From an uncultured Clostridia bacterium (GTDB taxonomy: Bacteria > Bacillota > Clostridia > Christensenellales > Aristaeellaceae), in the NCBI GenBank assembly GCA_947600345.1, contig CANQGC010000099.1:1-9286 (forward strand): a stretch of 9,286 nt of DNA. Direction: 5' to 3'. A program made the position numbers and the translations under genes. Below are positions 1 to 6,647 of the stretch, in pieces. Every line of letters begins with the position of its first letter. Positions within the stretch are counted from its first letter, which is position 1. The notes below the pieces were generated by a model. The model did not search any database and had not been told where the DNA came from. It saw only the letters and a list, made by a program, of their open reading frames with translations.

Positions 1-85
1 GCCGGCTCTGACCTCTGGCTCCGGAAATCTTTCGTCCGTCACAGTTGCTCTTTACAGAAAATCTTGAATACGCCCGCCGGTCGAG

Positions 86-128
86 GCAGGGAGCCGGGAA
101 TCCGATGCTCGGATTCCCGGCTCCCTGC
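86..128. terminator. Long perfect hairpin, probable terminator
   Basis: A 20-bp perfect stem (86-105 pairs with 109-128) closes on a 3-base loop (TGC). Neither strand has a clear T-run after the stem, so it is not a classic intrinsic terminator, but other gene ends in this window carry similar perfect GC-rich stems. It lies about 50 bases upstream of the promoter of the efflux gene and could end a gene lying to the left. It might instead be a dispersed palindromic repeat. Confidence 0.5.
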
Positions 129-178
129 GCAAGTTGCGCCCATACCGCAATTATAACCGGAACGACACAGAGAATCGC

Positions 179-207
179 TTGACGGACACCCAATCCCGCC
201 GCATAAT
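179..207 (+). promoter_or_regulatory. Sigma-70-type promoter of the MATE gene
   Basis: A -35 box TTGACG (179-184) and a -10 box CATAAT (202-207) are separated by exactly 17 bases. This predicts a transcript start near 214 and a leader of roughly 45 bases before the ATG at 261. No operator-like palindrome is evident over the promoter itself. The call rests on consensus match and position only. Confidence 0.65.
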
Positions 208-260
208 GCCGGGTAGATCGCATTCGCGCATTGAACCTTGGAGATTGGACGAAAGAGCAT

Positions 261-1613
261 ATGAGAGTGCGCAATATGACCGAGGGGAGCCCCCTCCGCC
301 TGATCCTGGCCGTGGCGCTGCCGCTGATGGTGGGCAACGTGTTCCAGCAGCTCTATACCGTGGTCGACGCGCAGATCGTCGGCCGGGTGGAGGGCGTGGG
401 CGCGCTGGCGGCGCTGGGCGCTTCGGACTGGTTCTACTGGCTGTGGCTGGGCGTGATCCAGGGCCTGACCCACGGCTTCGCCATCCCCATGGCCCAGGCC
501 TTCGGCGCGGGCGACCACGCCCGGCTCCGCCGCTGCGTGGGCAATGCGGCGACGCTGGCCGTGGGCCTGGGCGCGCTGATTACCTGCGCATCGCTGCTGA
601 GCATCCGCCCCGTGCTGAACCTGCTGCAGACGCCCCCCGAGGTGCGCGGAATGTCTGTGCGCTACCTCAGCATCGTGTTCGGCGCGTTCCTCATCGTGAT
701 GGGCTATAACCTGACCGCCGGAATCCTGCGCGCGCTGGGCGACGGCCGCTCGCCGCTGTACGCGATGATGATCGCGGCGGGCGTGAACATCGCGCTGGAT
801 TTGCTGTTCGTGGCGGGCCTCGGCTGGGGCGTGGCGGGCGCGTCGGCGGCCACGGCGCTGGCGCAGCTCTGCTCCTTCCTGTTCTGCCTGCGACAGCTGA
901 GCAAGGCGGCCTTCACGCGGCCGAAGCGGGAGGACCTGCGCCCGGACGGCGAAATTTGCGCAAGGCTTCTGCGCCTGGGCCTGCCCGTGGCGGCGCAAAA
1001 CCTGCTGATCGCCGTGGGTGGCATGATCGTGCAGCGGATCGTCAACGCGCTGGGCGTGGTGTTCATCGCGGGCTACACGGCGACGAATAAGCTCTACGGC
1101 GTACTGGAGATCGCGGCGGTCTCCTACGGCTACGCGGTCTCCACTTACGCGGGCCAGAACCTGGGCGCGAGGAAGCCAGAGCGCATCTGGCGCGGCGTGC
1201 ACGCTGCGGCGCTGACCGGCATCGCCACGGCGGCGCTGATCGCGGCGGCGATGTTCGCATTCGGCAGGGCGATCACCGGCGGCTTCATCTCCGGCACGCC
1301 GGAGGAGACGGAGGGCGCGATCCGCGTGGCGTGCGAATTCTTGCACGTGATGGCGGGCTGTCTGCCGATACTGTACCTGCTGCACATCTACCGCTGCGCG
1401 CTGCAGGGGATGGGCGACACGGTGATGCCGATGCTCTCGGGCCTCGCGGAATTCGCGATGCGCACCGGCTGCGCGCTGCTGCTGCCCGGCCTGATCGGCT
1501 ACTGGGGCGTATTCTGGGCGGAAGTCCTCGCCTGGACCGGTGCGGACTGCATACTGCTGCCCAGCTACTACATCCGGATGCGCAAGCTGAGGGTAACGCC
1601 CGAAGCGAACTAA
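261..1613 (+). CDS. MATE-family multidrug/metabolite efflux protein
   Basis: A polytopic membrane protein of about 450 residues, the usual length of bacterial MATE transporters, which use a Na+ or H+ gradient to export cationic drugs or metabolites across the cytoplasmic membrane. The N-terminal half has the family signature around FQQLYTVVDAQIVGR and, about 50 residues on, AQAFGAGD. The C-terminal half repeats the pattern with AGQNLGAR, as expected from the two six-helix bundles. The frame is open from a TTG at 231, but the ATG at 261 is preferred: it has a purine-rich stretch (GAAAGAG) close upstream and gives the usual short cytoplasmic N-terminus before MTEGSPLRLIL. The gene is monocistronic, between its own promoter and a hairpin 30 bases past the stop. 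The substrate cannot be told from sequence. Confidence 0.93.
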   Translation: MRVRNMTEGSPLRLILAVALPLMVGNVFQQLYTVVDAQIVGRVEGVGALAALGASDWFYWLWLGVIQGLTHGFAIPMAQAFGAGDHARLRRCVGNAATLAVGLGALITCASLLSIRPVLNLLQTPPEVRGMSVRYLSIVFGAFLIVMGYNLTAGILRALGDGRSPLYAMMIAAGVNIALDLLFVAGLGWGVAGASAATALAQLCSFLFCLRQLSKAAFTRPKREDLRPDGEICARLLRLGLPVAAQNLLIAVGGMIVQRIVNALGVVFIAGYTATNKLYGVLEIAAVSYGYAVSTYAGQNLGARKPERIWRGVHAAALTGIATAALIAAAMFAFGRAITGGFISGTPEETEGAIRVACEFLHVMAGCLPILYLLHIYRCALQGMGDTVMPMLSGLAEFAMRTGCALLLPGLIGYWGVFWAEVLAWTGADCILLPSYYIRMRKLRVTPEAN

Positions 1614-1642
1614 AGGAAGGGAAACAAGAGAAACGAAGCGCA

Positions 1643-1674
1643 GGACCTGGGCCCCATCTACGGGGCCCAGGTCC
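1643..1674 (+). terminator. Hairpin terminator after the MATE gene
   Basis: A 13-bp perfect, very GC-rich stem (1643-1655 with 1662-1674) and a 6-base loop begin 30 bases after the stop codon. The following bases are GTCTTC rather than a T-run. Position and stability make it the likely 3' end of the efflux transcript. Confidence 0.6.
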
Positions 1675-1693
1675 GTCTTCAAGCACGCGACAG

Positions 1694-1778
1694 CAGAAGG
1701 GAGAATCCAAGGAACCTCAGGTTCCTTGGCAAGGATTCTTAAGGGACAGAGTCCCTTAAGCAGGTCTGGGCAGCGCCC
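1694..1778. repeat. Left copy of an inverted 85-bp dispersed repeat
   Basis: This 85-base segment matches the reverse complement of 6848-6932 without gaps at 82 of 85 positions by eye. It contains three successive palindromes: a nested one around CCAAGGAACC...GGTTCCTTGG, then CTTAAGGGAC...GTCCCTTAAG, then CTGGGCAGCGCCCAG. In both copies the repeat begins 80-95 bases after the stop codon of a neighbouring gene and points away from it. It codes for nothing recognisable. It is probably a genome-wide palindromic element of the REP/BIME kind, but that is inference from two copies. Confidence 0.85.
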
Positions 1779-1822
1779 AGGGCGGCGGTGCCGTCTTCCA
1801 CCTGCTGCCGCGCATGGGCGAC

Positions 1823-1859
1823 GGACTTCTGGCGGCATAAGGCCGACCGCCAGAAGTCC
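1823..1859. repeat. 13-bp stem hairpin in the gene-free region
   Basis: Positions 1823-1835 (GGACTTCTGGCGG) pair perfectly with 1847-1859 around an 11-base loop. It follows the 85-bp repeat directly and belongs to a run of hairpins that fills 1640-2140. No coding function is supported. Confidence 0.6.
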
Positions 1860-1897
1860 TGCGGCGCGTTCCTGATGGCAGCAAAGTTTGAGGCGAC

Positions 1898-2134
1898 GAA
1901 ATCCTGACCCATAGATTCAAGGCCAGGATTTCTGCGCTAGGCATCGGGGGATAGGCGGCCCACGGTATATCCATCCAATGATTCGTCAATGTGGACATCC
2001 ATTCCGTCGCCCCCAAACCGCTGGCCGCCGGCGGCGCAGCTTTTTCCCGTTTGGCATGCTTGAAGCCGCTTTGCGCGATCGCAAAGTGGCTTCTTTGATA
2101 GGCTGAGAATCTCCACGCAAAGCGTGGAGATTCT
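1898..2134. other. Structured gene-free stretch with four hairpins
   Basis: Nothing here looks like a gene. Four stems are visible: 9 bp (1898-1906 with 1924-1932); a GC-rich palindrome at 2020-2040 followed at once by TTTTT on the plus strand; a 14-bp stem with one G-T wobble and a CGAT loop (2062-2075 with 2080-2093); and a perfect 13-bp stem with a 3-base loop (2106-2118 with 2122-2134). The only reading frame that crosses it (minus strand, 1756-2142) starts at a TTG with no ribosome-binding site, and the stems themselves encode part of it. The stretch may be a structured RNA, a composite palindromic repeat, or stacked terminators between convergent genes. Confidence 0.5.
2106..2134. terminator. 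Hairpin between convergent genes
   Basis: A perfect 13-bp stem (AGAATCTCCACGC and its complement) with a 3-base loop lies 15 bases past the stop codon of the minus-strand secreted-protein gene. On the plus strand it is followed by TTCTTC, and on the minus strand it is preceded by an A-rich stretch, so it may serve as a two-way terminator. Confidence 0.55.
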
Positions 2135-2149
2135 TTCTTCAAGCCGGAC

Positions 2150-3187
2150 TTAATGAGGGATTCGTCCGAGCGCGTATACTTTTACTTCCGTAAATGGCTT
2201 CGACGAAGATTCTTCGCGCATTTCTGTCGCTCCAGGCTTGAGCTCACTATCATCATCGGTCAGGTAGCCCCAACCGGTGCTGACGACCTCACCCTTTTCA
2301 TTGAGGAACAGCACATTGTATTCGACGAATTGCACGACTTCCTTGCCGATGTTCTTCGCAGACAGGATTACTTTTTTACCAACGATGTTGGAAGTGAGCT
2401 CAATGCTCGATTGTCCCCCATCCTTGTACCATGTTTCCTCTGACATTGTGATCTCATAGGTAGCGTGATCAAATTCAACGTCATTGGAGAATCCCCAGTA
2501 TGTGCTGTATCCGTTTTCGCAGGCACTTTTGCTGCCATTCGCCACACCAACCAGATTGTCTTCCGCATCGTAGAAGTATACATTAACACTGATATCGGCG
2601 TTGTAGCCACTCGTGTTCTTTAGAATGAAAATGTAGTAATTATACCAGTTTGTATTGTAATAGTATTCCTTCGTGATTTCCCAGCCGTCGCCGGTGGCGA
2701 TGGGCATGTTGTCATAGTCTTCCTTCGTGACTGCACGCGCAGAATACATGATGTGTTGCGTCATACTGTCCGCAATGCCCGTTTCCTCAAGCCCGTTCGC
2801 CTTCTGGAACAGCTTTACAGCAGCTTCGGATTTTGCACCGAAATCACCGTCTGCGGCGCCAGCCAGGAAACCGAGCTCGATGAGTTTTTCCTGAACAGCC
2901 TTTGCTTCGTCGCCCTTATCGCCACGTTGCACAGTCGGTCTTTCTATATAATCCTCTTCTTCTAGTATTGTCGCCTCCTCTTCGGCTTTCGCGGCAGCCT
3001 CATCCTCCGCCCTTGCGGCATCCCTGATGCCCTGCTCCGTTGTGATCGCTTCAAGCAGGGTCGTGAGTTCCTCGTCGGTGTAGCCTGCGATTGAAGGTAG
3101 CACTTCATCTACCGTATAGGTGTCCGCAAGTGCGATTGAAGAAGCGAGGAGCATGAGAGCAAGTAGCAGAATCCCCAAACGTTTCAT
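2150..3187 (-). CDS. Secreted peptidoglycan-binding protein with tandem Ig-like segments
   Basis: A 345-residue exported protein. Residues 1-21 form a signal peptide (KR, a hydrophobic core, then ALA before D22) and there is no lipobox cysteine, so release by signal peptidase I is expected. Residues about 55-82 are charged and Ala/Glu-rich, probably a linker or short helix. Residues about 86-150 match a PG_binding_1 domain (GDKGDEAKAVQEKLIELGFL, then DGDFGAKSEAAVKLFQ). The rest holds two similar beta-rich segments, about 169-253 and 261-342, each with a KN(T/I) strand followed by a V-Y-N-V-x-F-type strand, resembling FxLYD-like Ig folds. No catalytic motif is seen. The start is firm: AGGAGG lies 7 bases upstream of the ATG. 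Base use is visibly more A/T-rich than in its neighbours. Wall attachment is inferred; the specific role is unknown. Confidence 0.88.
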   Translation of the reverse strand: MKRLGILLLALMLLASSIALADTYTVDEVLPSIAGYTDEELTTLLEAITTEQGIRDAARAEDEAAAKAEEEATILEEEDYIERPTVQRGDKGDEAKAVQEKLIELGFLAGAADGDFGAKSEAAVKLFQKANGLEETGIADSMTQHIMYSARAVTKEDYDNMPIATGDGWEITKEYYYNTNWYNYYIFILKNTSGYNADISVNVYFYDAEDNLVGVANGSKSACENGYSTYWGFSNDVEFDHATYEITMSEETWYKDGGQSSIELTSNIVGKKVILSAKNIGKEVVQFVEYNVLFLNEKGEVVSTGWGYLTDDDSELKPGATEMREESSSKPFTEVKVYALGRIPH

Positions 3188-3194
3188 AGAAATA

Positions 3195-3249
3195 CCTCCT
3201 GTCGATAACGATTCTATTACAGTATAACATTGAACATCTTGGAAGTCAA
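3195..3249 (-). promoter_or_regulatory. Promoter and ribosome-binding site of the secreted-protein gene
   Basis: Reading the minus strand, TTGACT (3244-3249) and TATACT (3221-3226) are 17 bases apart, a near-consensus sigma-70 promoter. It is followed by AGGAGG (3195-3200) 7 bases before the ATG at 3187. The predicted leader is only about 25 bases. The flanking DNA (3200-3295) is strongly A/T-rich, and a second TTGACA (3267-3272) has no matching -10 box. Confidence 0.75.
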
Positions 3250-3316
3250 TTAGATTTTTACATTTTTGTCAATAATTGTTTTTTTACGAAGAAATCATAC
3301 CGATGTAAACCTTCGA

Positions 3317-3344
3317 CCCCGCGAGCCTGGCAAAGCTCGCGGGG
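3317..3344 (-). terminator. Terminator-like hairpin after the feo operon
   Basis: A 10-bp perfect stem (CCCCGCGAGC with GCTCGCGGGG) and an 8-base loop lie about 40 bases past the stop of the last feo gene, before the promoter of the next gene. No long T-run follows on the minus strand, although T-rich sequence comes further down. Confidence 0.55.
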
Positions 3345-3384
3345 CCTCCGTTTCACAGTATGGGGGAGTTTTGAGGCATCCGCC

Positions 3385-3543
3385 TCAGGGTTTGGAGTTA
3401 TCGTGATGCGCGCAGGCGTTGCACCTGGAGCAGTCGCCCCCGCAGCTGCACGCACCCCTGCCGGCGCGCCGGTCGCGAATCATCTTCCACACCAGCGCCG
3501 CCACCAACAGCGCGAGGGCGCCGCCCACAATCCAAGTCGCCAT
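3385..3543 (-). CDS. FeoB-associated Cys-rich membrane miniprotein
   Basis: A 52-residue protein with one N-terminal membrane segment (about residues 4-19, WIVGGALALLVAALVW), a basic stretch (K20-R29) and a Cys-rich tail. The tail has five cysteines in the pattern CxCGGDCxxCxxC (C32, C34, C38, C41, C44), followed by two histidines. This is the layout of the small FeoB-associated Cys-rich proteins found after feoB in many Bacillota. The family is thought to assist Fe(II) uptake, perhaps by binding iron or organising FeoB, but its mechanism is not settled. GGGAGGTG lies a few bases upstream of the ATG. The gene is the last of the operon, beginning 32 bases after the feoB stop. Confidence 0.85.
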   Translation of the reverse strand: MATWIVGGALALLVAALVWKMIRDRRAGRGACSCGGDCSRCNACAHHDNSKP

Positions 3544-3575
3544 ATTGCGCCACCTCCCGAAATGATGGTCTCGAA

Positions 3576-5903
3576 TCAGGCCCTGCCGCGCAGGTGGTTC
3601 TCGTCATACCTGTTCCTCCGGAACAGCATGTAGGCGAGGAACGCCAGCACGACGATGGCCGCGACGGTTCCGATTCCAAAGCCCGCGCCGTTGAACAGCA
3701 GCCCCAGCTGGTAGACGATCAGCGCCACGGCGTAGGCGAAGCCGCACTGGTAGAGGATCGCGAACCAGGTCCACTTGCCGTTATTCATCTCGCGCTTGAT
3801 CGCGCCGATGGCGGCGAAGCAGGGCGCGCAGAGCAGGTTGAACAGCATGAAGGCGAAGGCCGCCAGCCGCCCGTGACCGGCGCTCGTCTCGTTGAACGCC
3901 TGGGCGATGGGCGAGAGCCCGGCTTCGATGTCCTCGCTGGAGCCCTCCTCCAGCAGCGTCGCGGTGTCCTCGTCGTCGGTGTCCGTGGAGTAGACCACGC
4001 CGAACACGTTCACGACCTCCTCCTTGGCCACCAGGCCCATCACCGTCGCCACCGTCGGCCGCCAGTCGTCAAAGCCCAGCGGGCGGAACACGGGCGATAC
4101 CGCCGAGCCCACGCGGCCCAGTATGCTCTCGTCGCTGTTCTCCACCGCGCCGAACACCAGCTTGCCTTCATCGGCGGCTTCCGCCGCCACGGGCGCTCCA
4201 TCCTCGGCGGGCAGATCGGCCTTCGCGGGCGCCCAGCCGTAGTTGGAGGTCAGCCAGATGAGTATAGAGGAGAGAAGAATCACGGTACCCGCGCGCTTGA
4301 TGAAGCTCCAGCCGCGCTCCCACATGCTGTGCAGCACATTCTTCCAGGAGGGCGCATGGTAGGCCGGAAGCTCCATGACGAACGGCGCCGGGTCGCCCGC
4401 AAAGGCCTTGGTTTTCTTGAGCAGTATGCCGGAGACGATCACCGCCGCCACGCCGATGAAGTAGGCCGACGTCGCGACCCAGCCCGCGTTGTGGAACAGC
4501 GCGCCCGCGATCAGCGCGATGATCGGCATCTTCGCGCCGCAGGGGATGAAGGTCGTCGTCATGATCGTCATCTTGCGGTCGCGGTCCTGCTCGATGGTGC
4601 GGCTGGCCATGACGCCCGGCACGCCGCAGCCGGAGGAGATCAGCATCGGTATGAAGCTCTTGCCCGACAGCCCGAAGCGGCGGAAGATGCGGTCCATGAT
4701 GAAGGCGATGCGGCTCATGTAGCCCACGTCCTCCAATATGGCCAGCATGAAGAACAGCACCAGCATCTGCGGCACGAAGCCCAGCACGGCGCCCACGCCG
4801 CCGATGATGCCGTCGCCGATCAGCCCGACCAGCCACGGCGCGGTGCCGATGCCCTCCAGCCAGGCCATCACCGGCTCCTGGATCCACGCGCCGACGAAGG
4901 TGTCATTGGTGAAGTCCGTCACGATGGTGCCGATGGTCGTCACGGCGATGTAGTAGACGCAGAACATCACGACCACGAAGATCGGCAGCGCCAGCACGCG
5001 GTTGGTGACGATGCGGTCGATCTTGTCCGAGGTGGAGAGCTCGCCCTTCCTGCGGCCCTTCTTGACGCAGGTGTCCACGATCTTGCCGATCCAGGCGTAG
5101 CGCTGGTTCGTGATGATGGACTCGGAATCGTCGTCCATCTCCTTTTCGCAGGAGGCGATGGTCTCCTCGATGGCGTCCTTGATGCCCTGGGGAAGGTTCA
5201 GCTCGGCCAGCACCTTCTCGTCGCGCTCGAACAGCTTGATGGCGTACCAGCGCGCCAGGTTCTCCGGCACGATGCCGCCGGGATGCACGCTGCCGTCCGC
5301 GTGGTGGTGATGCGCGGCCTCCTGGCCGTCGTTGTGGGTGATCAGGTCCTCGATGTGTGCCAGTGCGTGCTCCACGCTGCCCGCAAACACGTGGGGCAGG
5401 TCGGACTTCACGCCCTTCTTCGCGGCCTCGGCGGCCTTGCGCGCCACCTCCAGGCTGCCGCTGCCCTTCAGCGCCGAGGTCTCGACGATCTCGCAGCCCA
5501 GCGCGTCGCCCAGCTTGCGCAGGTCGATCTTATCGCCGTTCTTCTTCACCACGTCGATCATGTTCAGCGCGATCACCATCGGGATGCCCAGCTCCGCCAG
5601 CTGGGTGGTCAGGTACAGGTTTCGCTCGATGTTGCTCGCGTCCACGATGTTGAGTATCGCGTCCGGCTTCTCGTTCACCAGGTAGCCGCGCGCCACGACC
5701 TCCTCCAGCGTGTAGGGGGAGAGCGAGTAGATGCCCGGCAAGTCCTGAATCACCACGTCCGGCATGCCCTTGAGCTTGCCTTCCTTCTTCTCGACCGTCA
5801 CGCCCGGCCAGTTGCCCACGTACTGGTTGCTGCCGGTCAGGTCGTTGAACATCGTCGTCTTGCCGCAGTTTGGATTGCCGGCAAGCGCTATCTTAATCGC
5901 CAT
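3576..5903 (-). CDS. feoB: Ferrous iron transporter FeoB
   Basis: A full-length 775-residue FeoB, which uses a cytoplasmic GTPase domain to drive or gate Fe(II) entry through the membrane. G-domain motifs: G1 GNPNCGKTT (9-17), G2 T36 in PGVTVE, G3 DLPG (54-57), G4 NMID (114-117), G5 around TSALKG (142-147). The membrane domain begins near residue 303 and carries the conserved GCGVPG (425-430) and PCGAKMP (454-460) gate motifs, plus a late CAPCFAAIGAIKRE motif. Two features stand out. A His cluster (HHHH at 198-201, H207) sits in the segment linking the G domain to the membrane part. An acidic Ala-rich loop lies at about 550-600. GGAGGG lies 7 bases before the ATG. An 80-base gap to the upstream feoA contains an operator-like palindrome. 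Confidence 0.97.
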   Translation of the reverse strand: MAIKIALAGNPNCGKTTMFNDLTGSNQYVGNWPGVTVEKKEGKLKGMPDVVIQDLPGIYSLSPYTLEEVVARGYLVNEKPDAILNIVDASNIERNLYLTTQLAELGIPMVIALNMIDVVKKNGDKIDLRKLGDALGCEIVETSALKGSGSLEVARKAAEAAKKGVKSDLPHVFAGSVEHALAHIEDLITHNDGQEAAHHHHADGSVHPGGIVPENLARWYAIKLFERDEKVLAELNLPQGIKDAIEETIASCEKEMDDDSESIITNQRYAWIGKIVDTCVKKGRRKGELSTSDKIDRIVTNRVLALPIFVVVMFCVYYIAVTTIGTIVTDFTNDTFVGAWIQEPVMAWLEGIGTAPWLVGLIGDGIIGGVGAVLGFVPQMLVLFFMLAILEDVGYMSRIAFIMDRIFRRFGLSGKSFIPMLISSGCGVPGVMASRTIEQDRDRKMTIMTTTFIPCGAKMPIIALIAGALFHNAGWVATSAYFIGVAAVIVSGILLKKTKAFAGDPAPFVMELPAYHAPSWKNVLHSMWERGWSFIKRAGTVILLSSILIWLTSNYGWAPAKADLPAEDGAPVAAEAADEGKLVFGAVENSDESILGRVGSAVSPVFRPLGFDDWRPTVATVMGLVAKEEVVNVFGVVYSTDTDDEDTATLLEEGSSEDIEAGLSPIAQAFNETSAGHGRLAAFAFMLFNLLCAPCFAAIGAIKREMNNGKWTWFAILYQCGFAYAVALIVYQLGLLFNGAGFGIGTVAAIVVLAFLAYMLFRRNRYDENHLRGRA

Positions 5904-5941
5904 GAGCTGTCCCTCCGAATCTTATTTCTTGACTTTGATTG

Positions 5942-5955
5942 TTAGCTATTCCTAA
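5942..5955. promoter_or_regulatory. Operator-like palindrome between feoA and feoB
   Basis: TTAGCTATTCCTAA has TTAG/CTAA arms 6 bases apart, extended by flanking bases to a perfect 7-bp arm pair (TTGTTAG/CTAACAA, 5939-5958). On the minus strand it reads TTAGGAATAGCTAA, the same pattern as two sites upstream of the operon. The half-sites resemble those of DtxR/MntR/IdeR-type metal repressors. No strong promoter is visible beside it, so it may instead affect read-through or cover a weak internal promoter. Confidence 0.5.
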
Positions 5956-5983
5956 CAACTGCCCATAAAAAAGAGCTTATGTA

Positions 5984-6205
5984 CTATTCGACTTCAATTA
6001 ACTCAGCGTCGCCCTTGCGGACGGAGAGCTCGTAGCCGCGCACGGTCAGCTCCATCGGGTCGCCCAGCGGCGCCACCTTGCGCACGTAGAGCTCCGTGCC
6101 CTTCGTAAGTCCCATGTCCATGATCCTCCGTTTCAGCGCGCCCTCGCCGTGGAGCTTCACCACCGTGGCGCTCTCGCCTACCTTCAAGTCCCGCAATGTC
6201 TTCAT
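5984..6205 (-). CDS. feoA: FeoA-family protein, second copy
   Basis: A 73-residue cytoplasmic FeoA, an SH3-like beta-barrel thought to act as an accessory factor of FeoB. Family features visible: LRDLKVGESATVVKL at the start, then LKRRIMDMGLTKGTEL (the conserved R-x-x-x-MGL-x-x-G-x-x-L turn), and a basic, hydrophobic C-terminal half ending in VRKGDAELIEVE. Length is normal for the family. GGGAGGT lies 10 bases upstream of the ATG. The gene begins 18 bases after the stop of the first feoA, so the pair is very likely co-transcribed and possibly translationally linked. Two stand-alone FeoA proteins ahead of FeoB is a common arrangement in clostridia. Confidence 0.93.
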   Translation of the reverse strand: MKTLRDLKVGESATVVKLHGEGALKRRIMDMGLTKGTELYVRKVAPLGDPMELTVRGYELSVRKGDAELIEVE

Positions 6206-6223
6206 ATTCGCACCGACCTCCCA

Positions 6224-6436
6224 TCAGATCATAATGCGCATGGCCATCGTTTTATCCAACGCCACGCGGCTGTCCTTCACCGAAAGTATCAGGTTCCCGC
6301 CGAGCTGGCTGATCAGCCGGACTTCCTCTCCTACCACAAAGCCCAGCTCCGCCAGATGCCGGCGCACTTCGTCCTGGCCGGTGATCTTCTTGATGATGTT
6401 CACATCTCCCACATCCGCCATCGCCAGGGGCATCAT
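6224..6436 (-). CDS. feoA: FeoA-family protein, first copy
   Basis: A 70-residue FeoA-type protein, first gene of the iron operon. The frame contains VRRHLAELGFVVGEEVRLISQ, the same turn seen in the second copy, and ends in VALDKTMAMRIMI, as FeoA proteins commonly do. The two copies differ widely in sequence, so they are old paralogues rather than a recent duplication. Start choice: an in-frame ATG at 6454 would add six residues (MEGGGS), but those codons are themselves the Shine-Dalgarno run, and that ATG overlaps an operator-like palindrome. The ATG at 6436, 7 bases after GGAGGGAGG, is preferred; an ATG one codon later is also possible. Confidence 0.92.
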   Translation of the reverse strand: MMPLAMADVGDVNIIKKITGQDEVRRHLAELGFVVGEEVRLISQLGGNLILSVKDSRVALDKTMAMRIMI

Positions 6437-6443
6437 AGATCCG

Positions 6444-6452
6444 CCTCCCTCC
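6444..6452 (-). promoter_or_regulatory. Ribosome-binding site that fixes the first feoA start
   Basis: GGAGGGAGG on the minus strand ends 7 bases before the ATG at 6436. It lies just inside the alternative ATG at 6454, which has no such site of its own. This argues for the 70-residue rather than the 76-residue product. Confidence 0.7.
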
Positions 6453-6453
6453 A

Positions 6454-6467
6454 TTAGATTTGCCTAA
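6454..6467. promoter_or_regulatory. Operator-like palindrome in the feo leader
   Basis: On the minus strand this reads TTAGGCAAATCTAA, with TTAG/CTAA arms 6 bases apart. It falls in the predicted untranslated leader, directly before the Shine-Dalgarno site. It matches the site between feoA and feoB in arms and spacing, and its half-sites resemble those recognised by DtxR/MntR-type metal repressors. Confidence 0.55.
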
Positions 6468-6487
6468 CTCATCCGCTGAAATTGTGG

Positions 6488-6501
6488 TCAGGTTTCCCTA
6501 A
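6488..6501. promoter_or_regulatory. Operator-like palindrome at the feo transcript start
   Basis: On the minus strand this reads TTAGGGAAACCTGA, extended to GGTTAGGGAAACCTGACC. In the other direction, TCAGGTTTCCCTAACCGA agrees at most positions with the textbook DtxR/IdeR box (TTAGGTTAG-S-CTAACCTAA). It lies just downstream of the predicted -10 box, about where transcription should begin, as expected for a repressor site. Confidence 0.6.
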
Positions 6502-6507
6502 CCGAGA

Positions 6508-6539
6508 GTTAGTTTAGCATAACTAACAGGGGGTGTCAA
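6508..6539 (-). promoter_or_regulatory. feo operon promoter overlapped by a palindrome
   Basis: On the minus strand, TTGACA (6534-6539) and TAAACT (6511-6516) are 17 bases apart, a strong sigma-70-type promoter. The palindrome GTTAGTT-N6-AACTAAC (6508-6527) covers the -10 box and much of the spacer, so a bound protein would block RNA polymerase. With the site at 6488-6501 this gives two adjacent operators. Repression by an iron- or manganese-sensing DtxR-family regulator is the likely logic; the regulator gene is not in the window. Confidence 0.7.
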
Positions 6540-6647
6540 GGGGTTTGCGAAAAATTCACAATGGAGGGGAGGATGGATTCTTCCGAGCAGTATTTGGAAA
6601 TGCGATGCGTTGGGGGACGGCGGCTTAGGCGAAAGGTTCGTTTGCTC

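Noticed and set aside
1..67. A possible gene end: plus-strand frame closing at 65-67, or a minus-strand start at a GTG at 42
   Set aside because: The plus-strand reading fits the hairpin that follows 18 bases later, but 20 residues carry no recognisable motif and the minus-strand alternative is equally open, so neither can be called.
39..1838. A 599-codon minus-strand frame opposite the MATE gene
   Set aside because: It is an Arg/His/Ala/Gln-rich antisense shadow of a GC-rich gene with clear MATE motifs on the other strand.
1756..2142. A 128-codon minus-strand frame through the hairpin region
   Set aside because: It starts at a TTG with no ribosome-binding site, its codons come from strong stems and the dispersed repeat, and it shows no domain or typical protein composition.
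3594..5945. A 783-codon plus-strand frame opposite feoB
   Set aside because: Antisense shadow with His/Arg/Val/Ala-rich sequence and no domain; feoB on the other strand has all its motifs intact.
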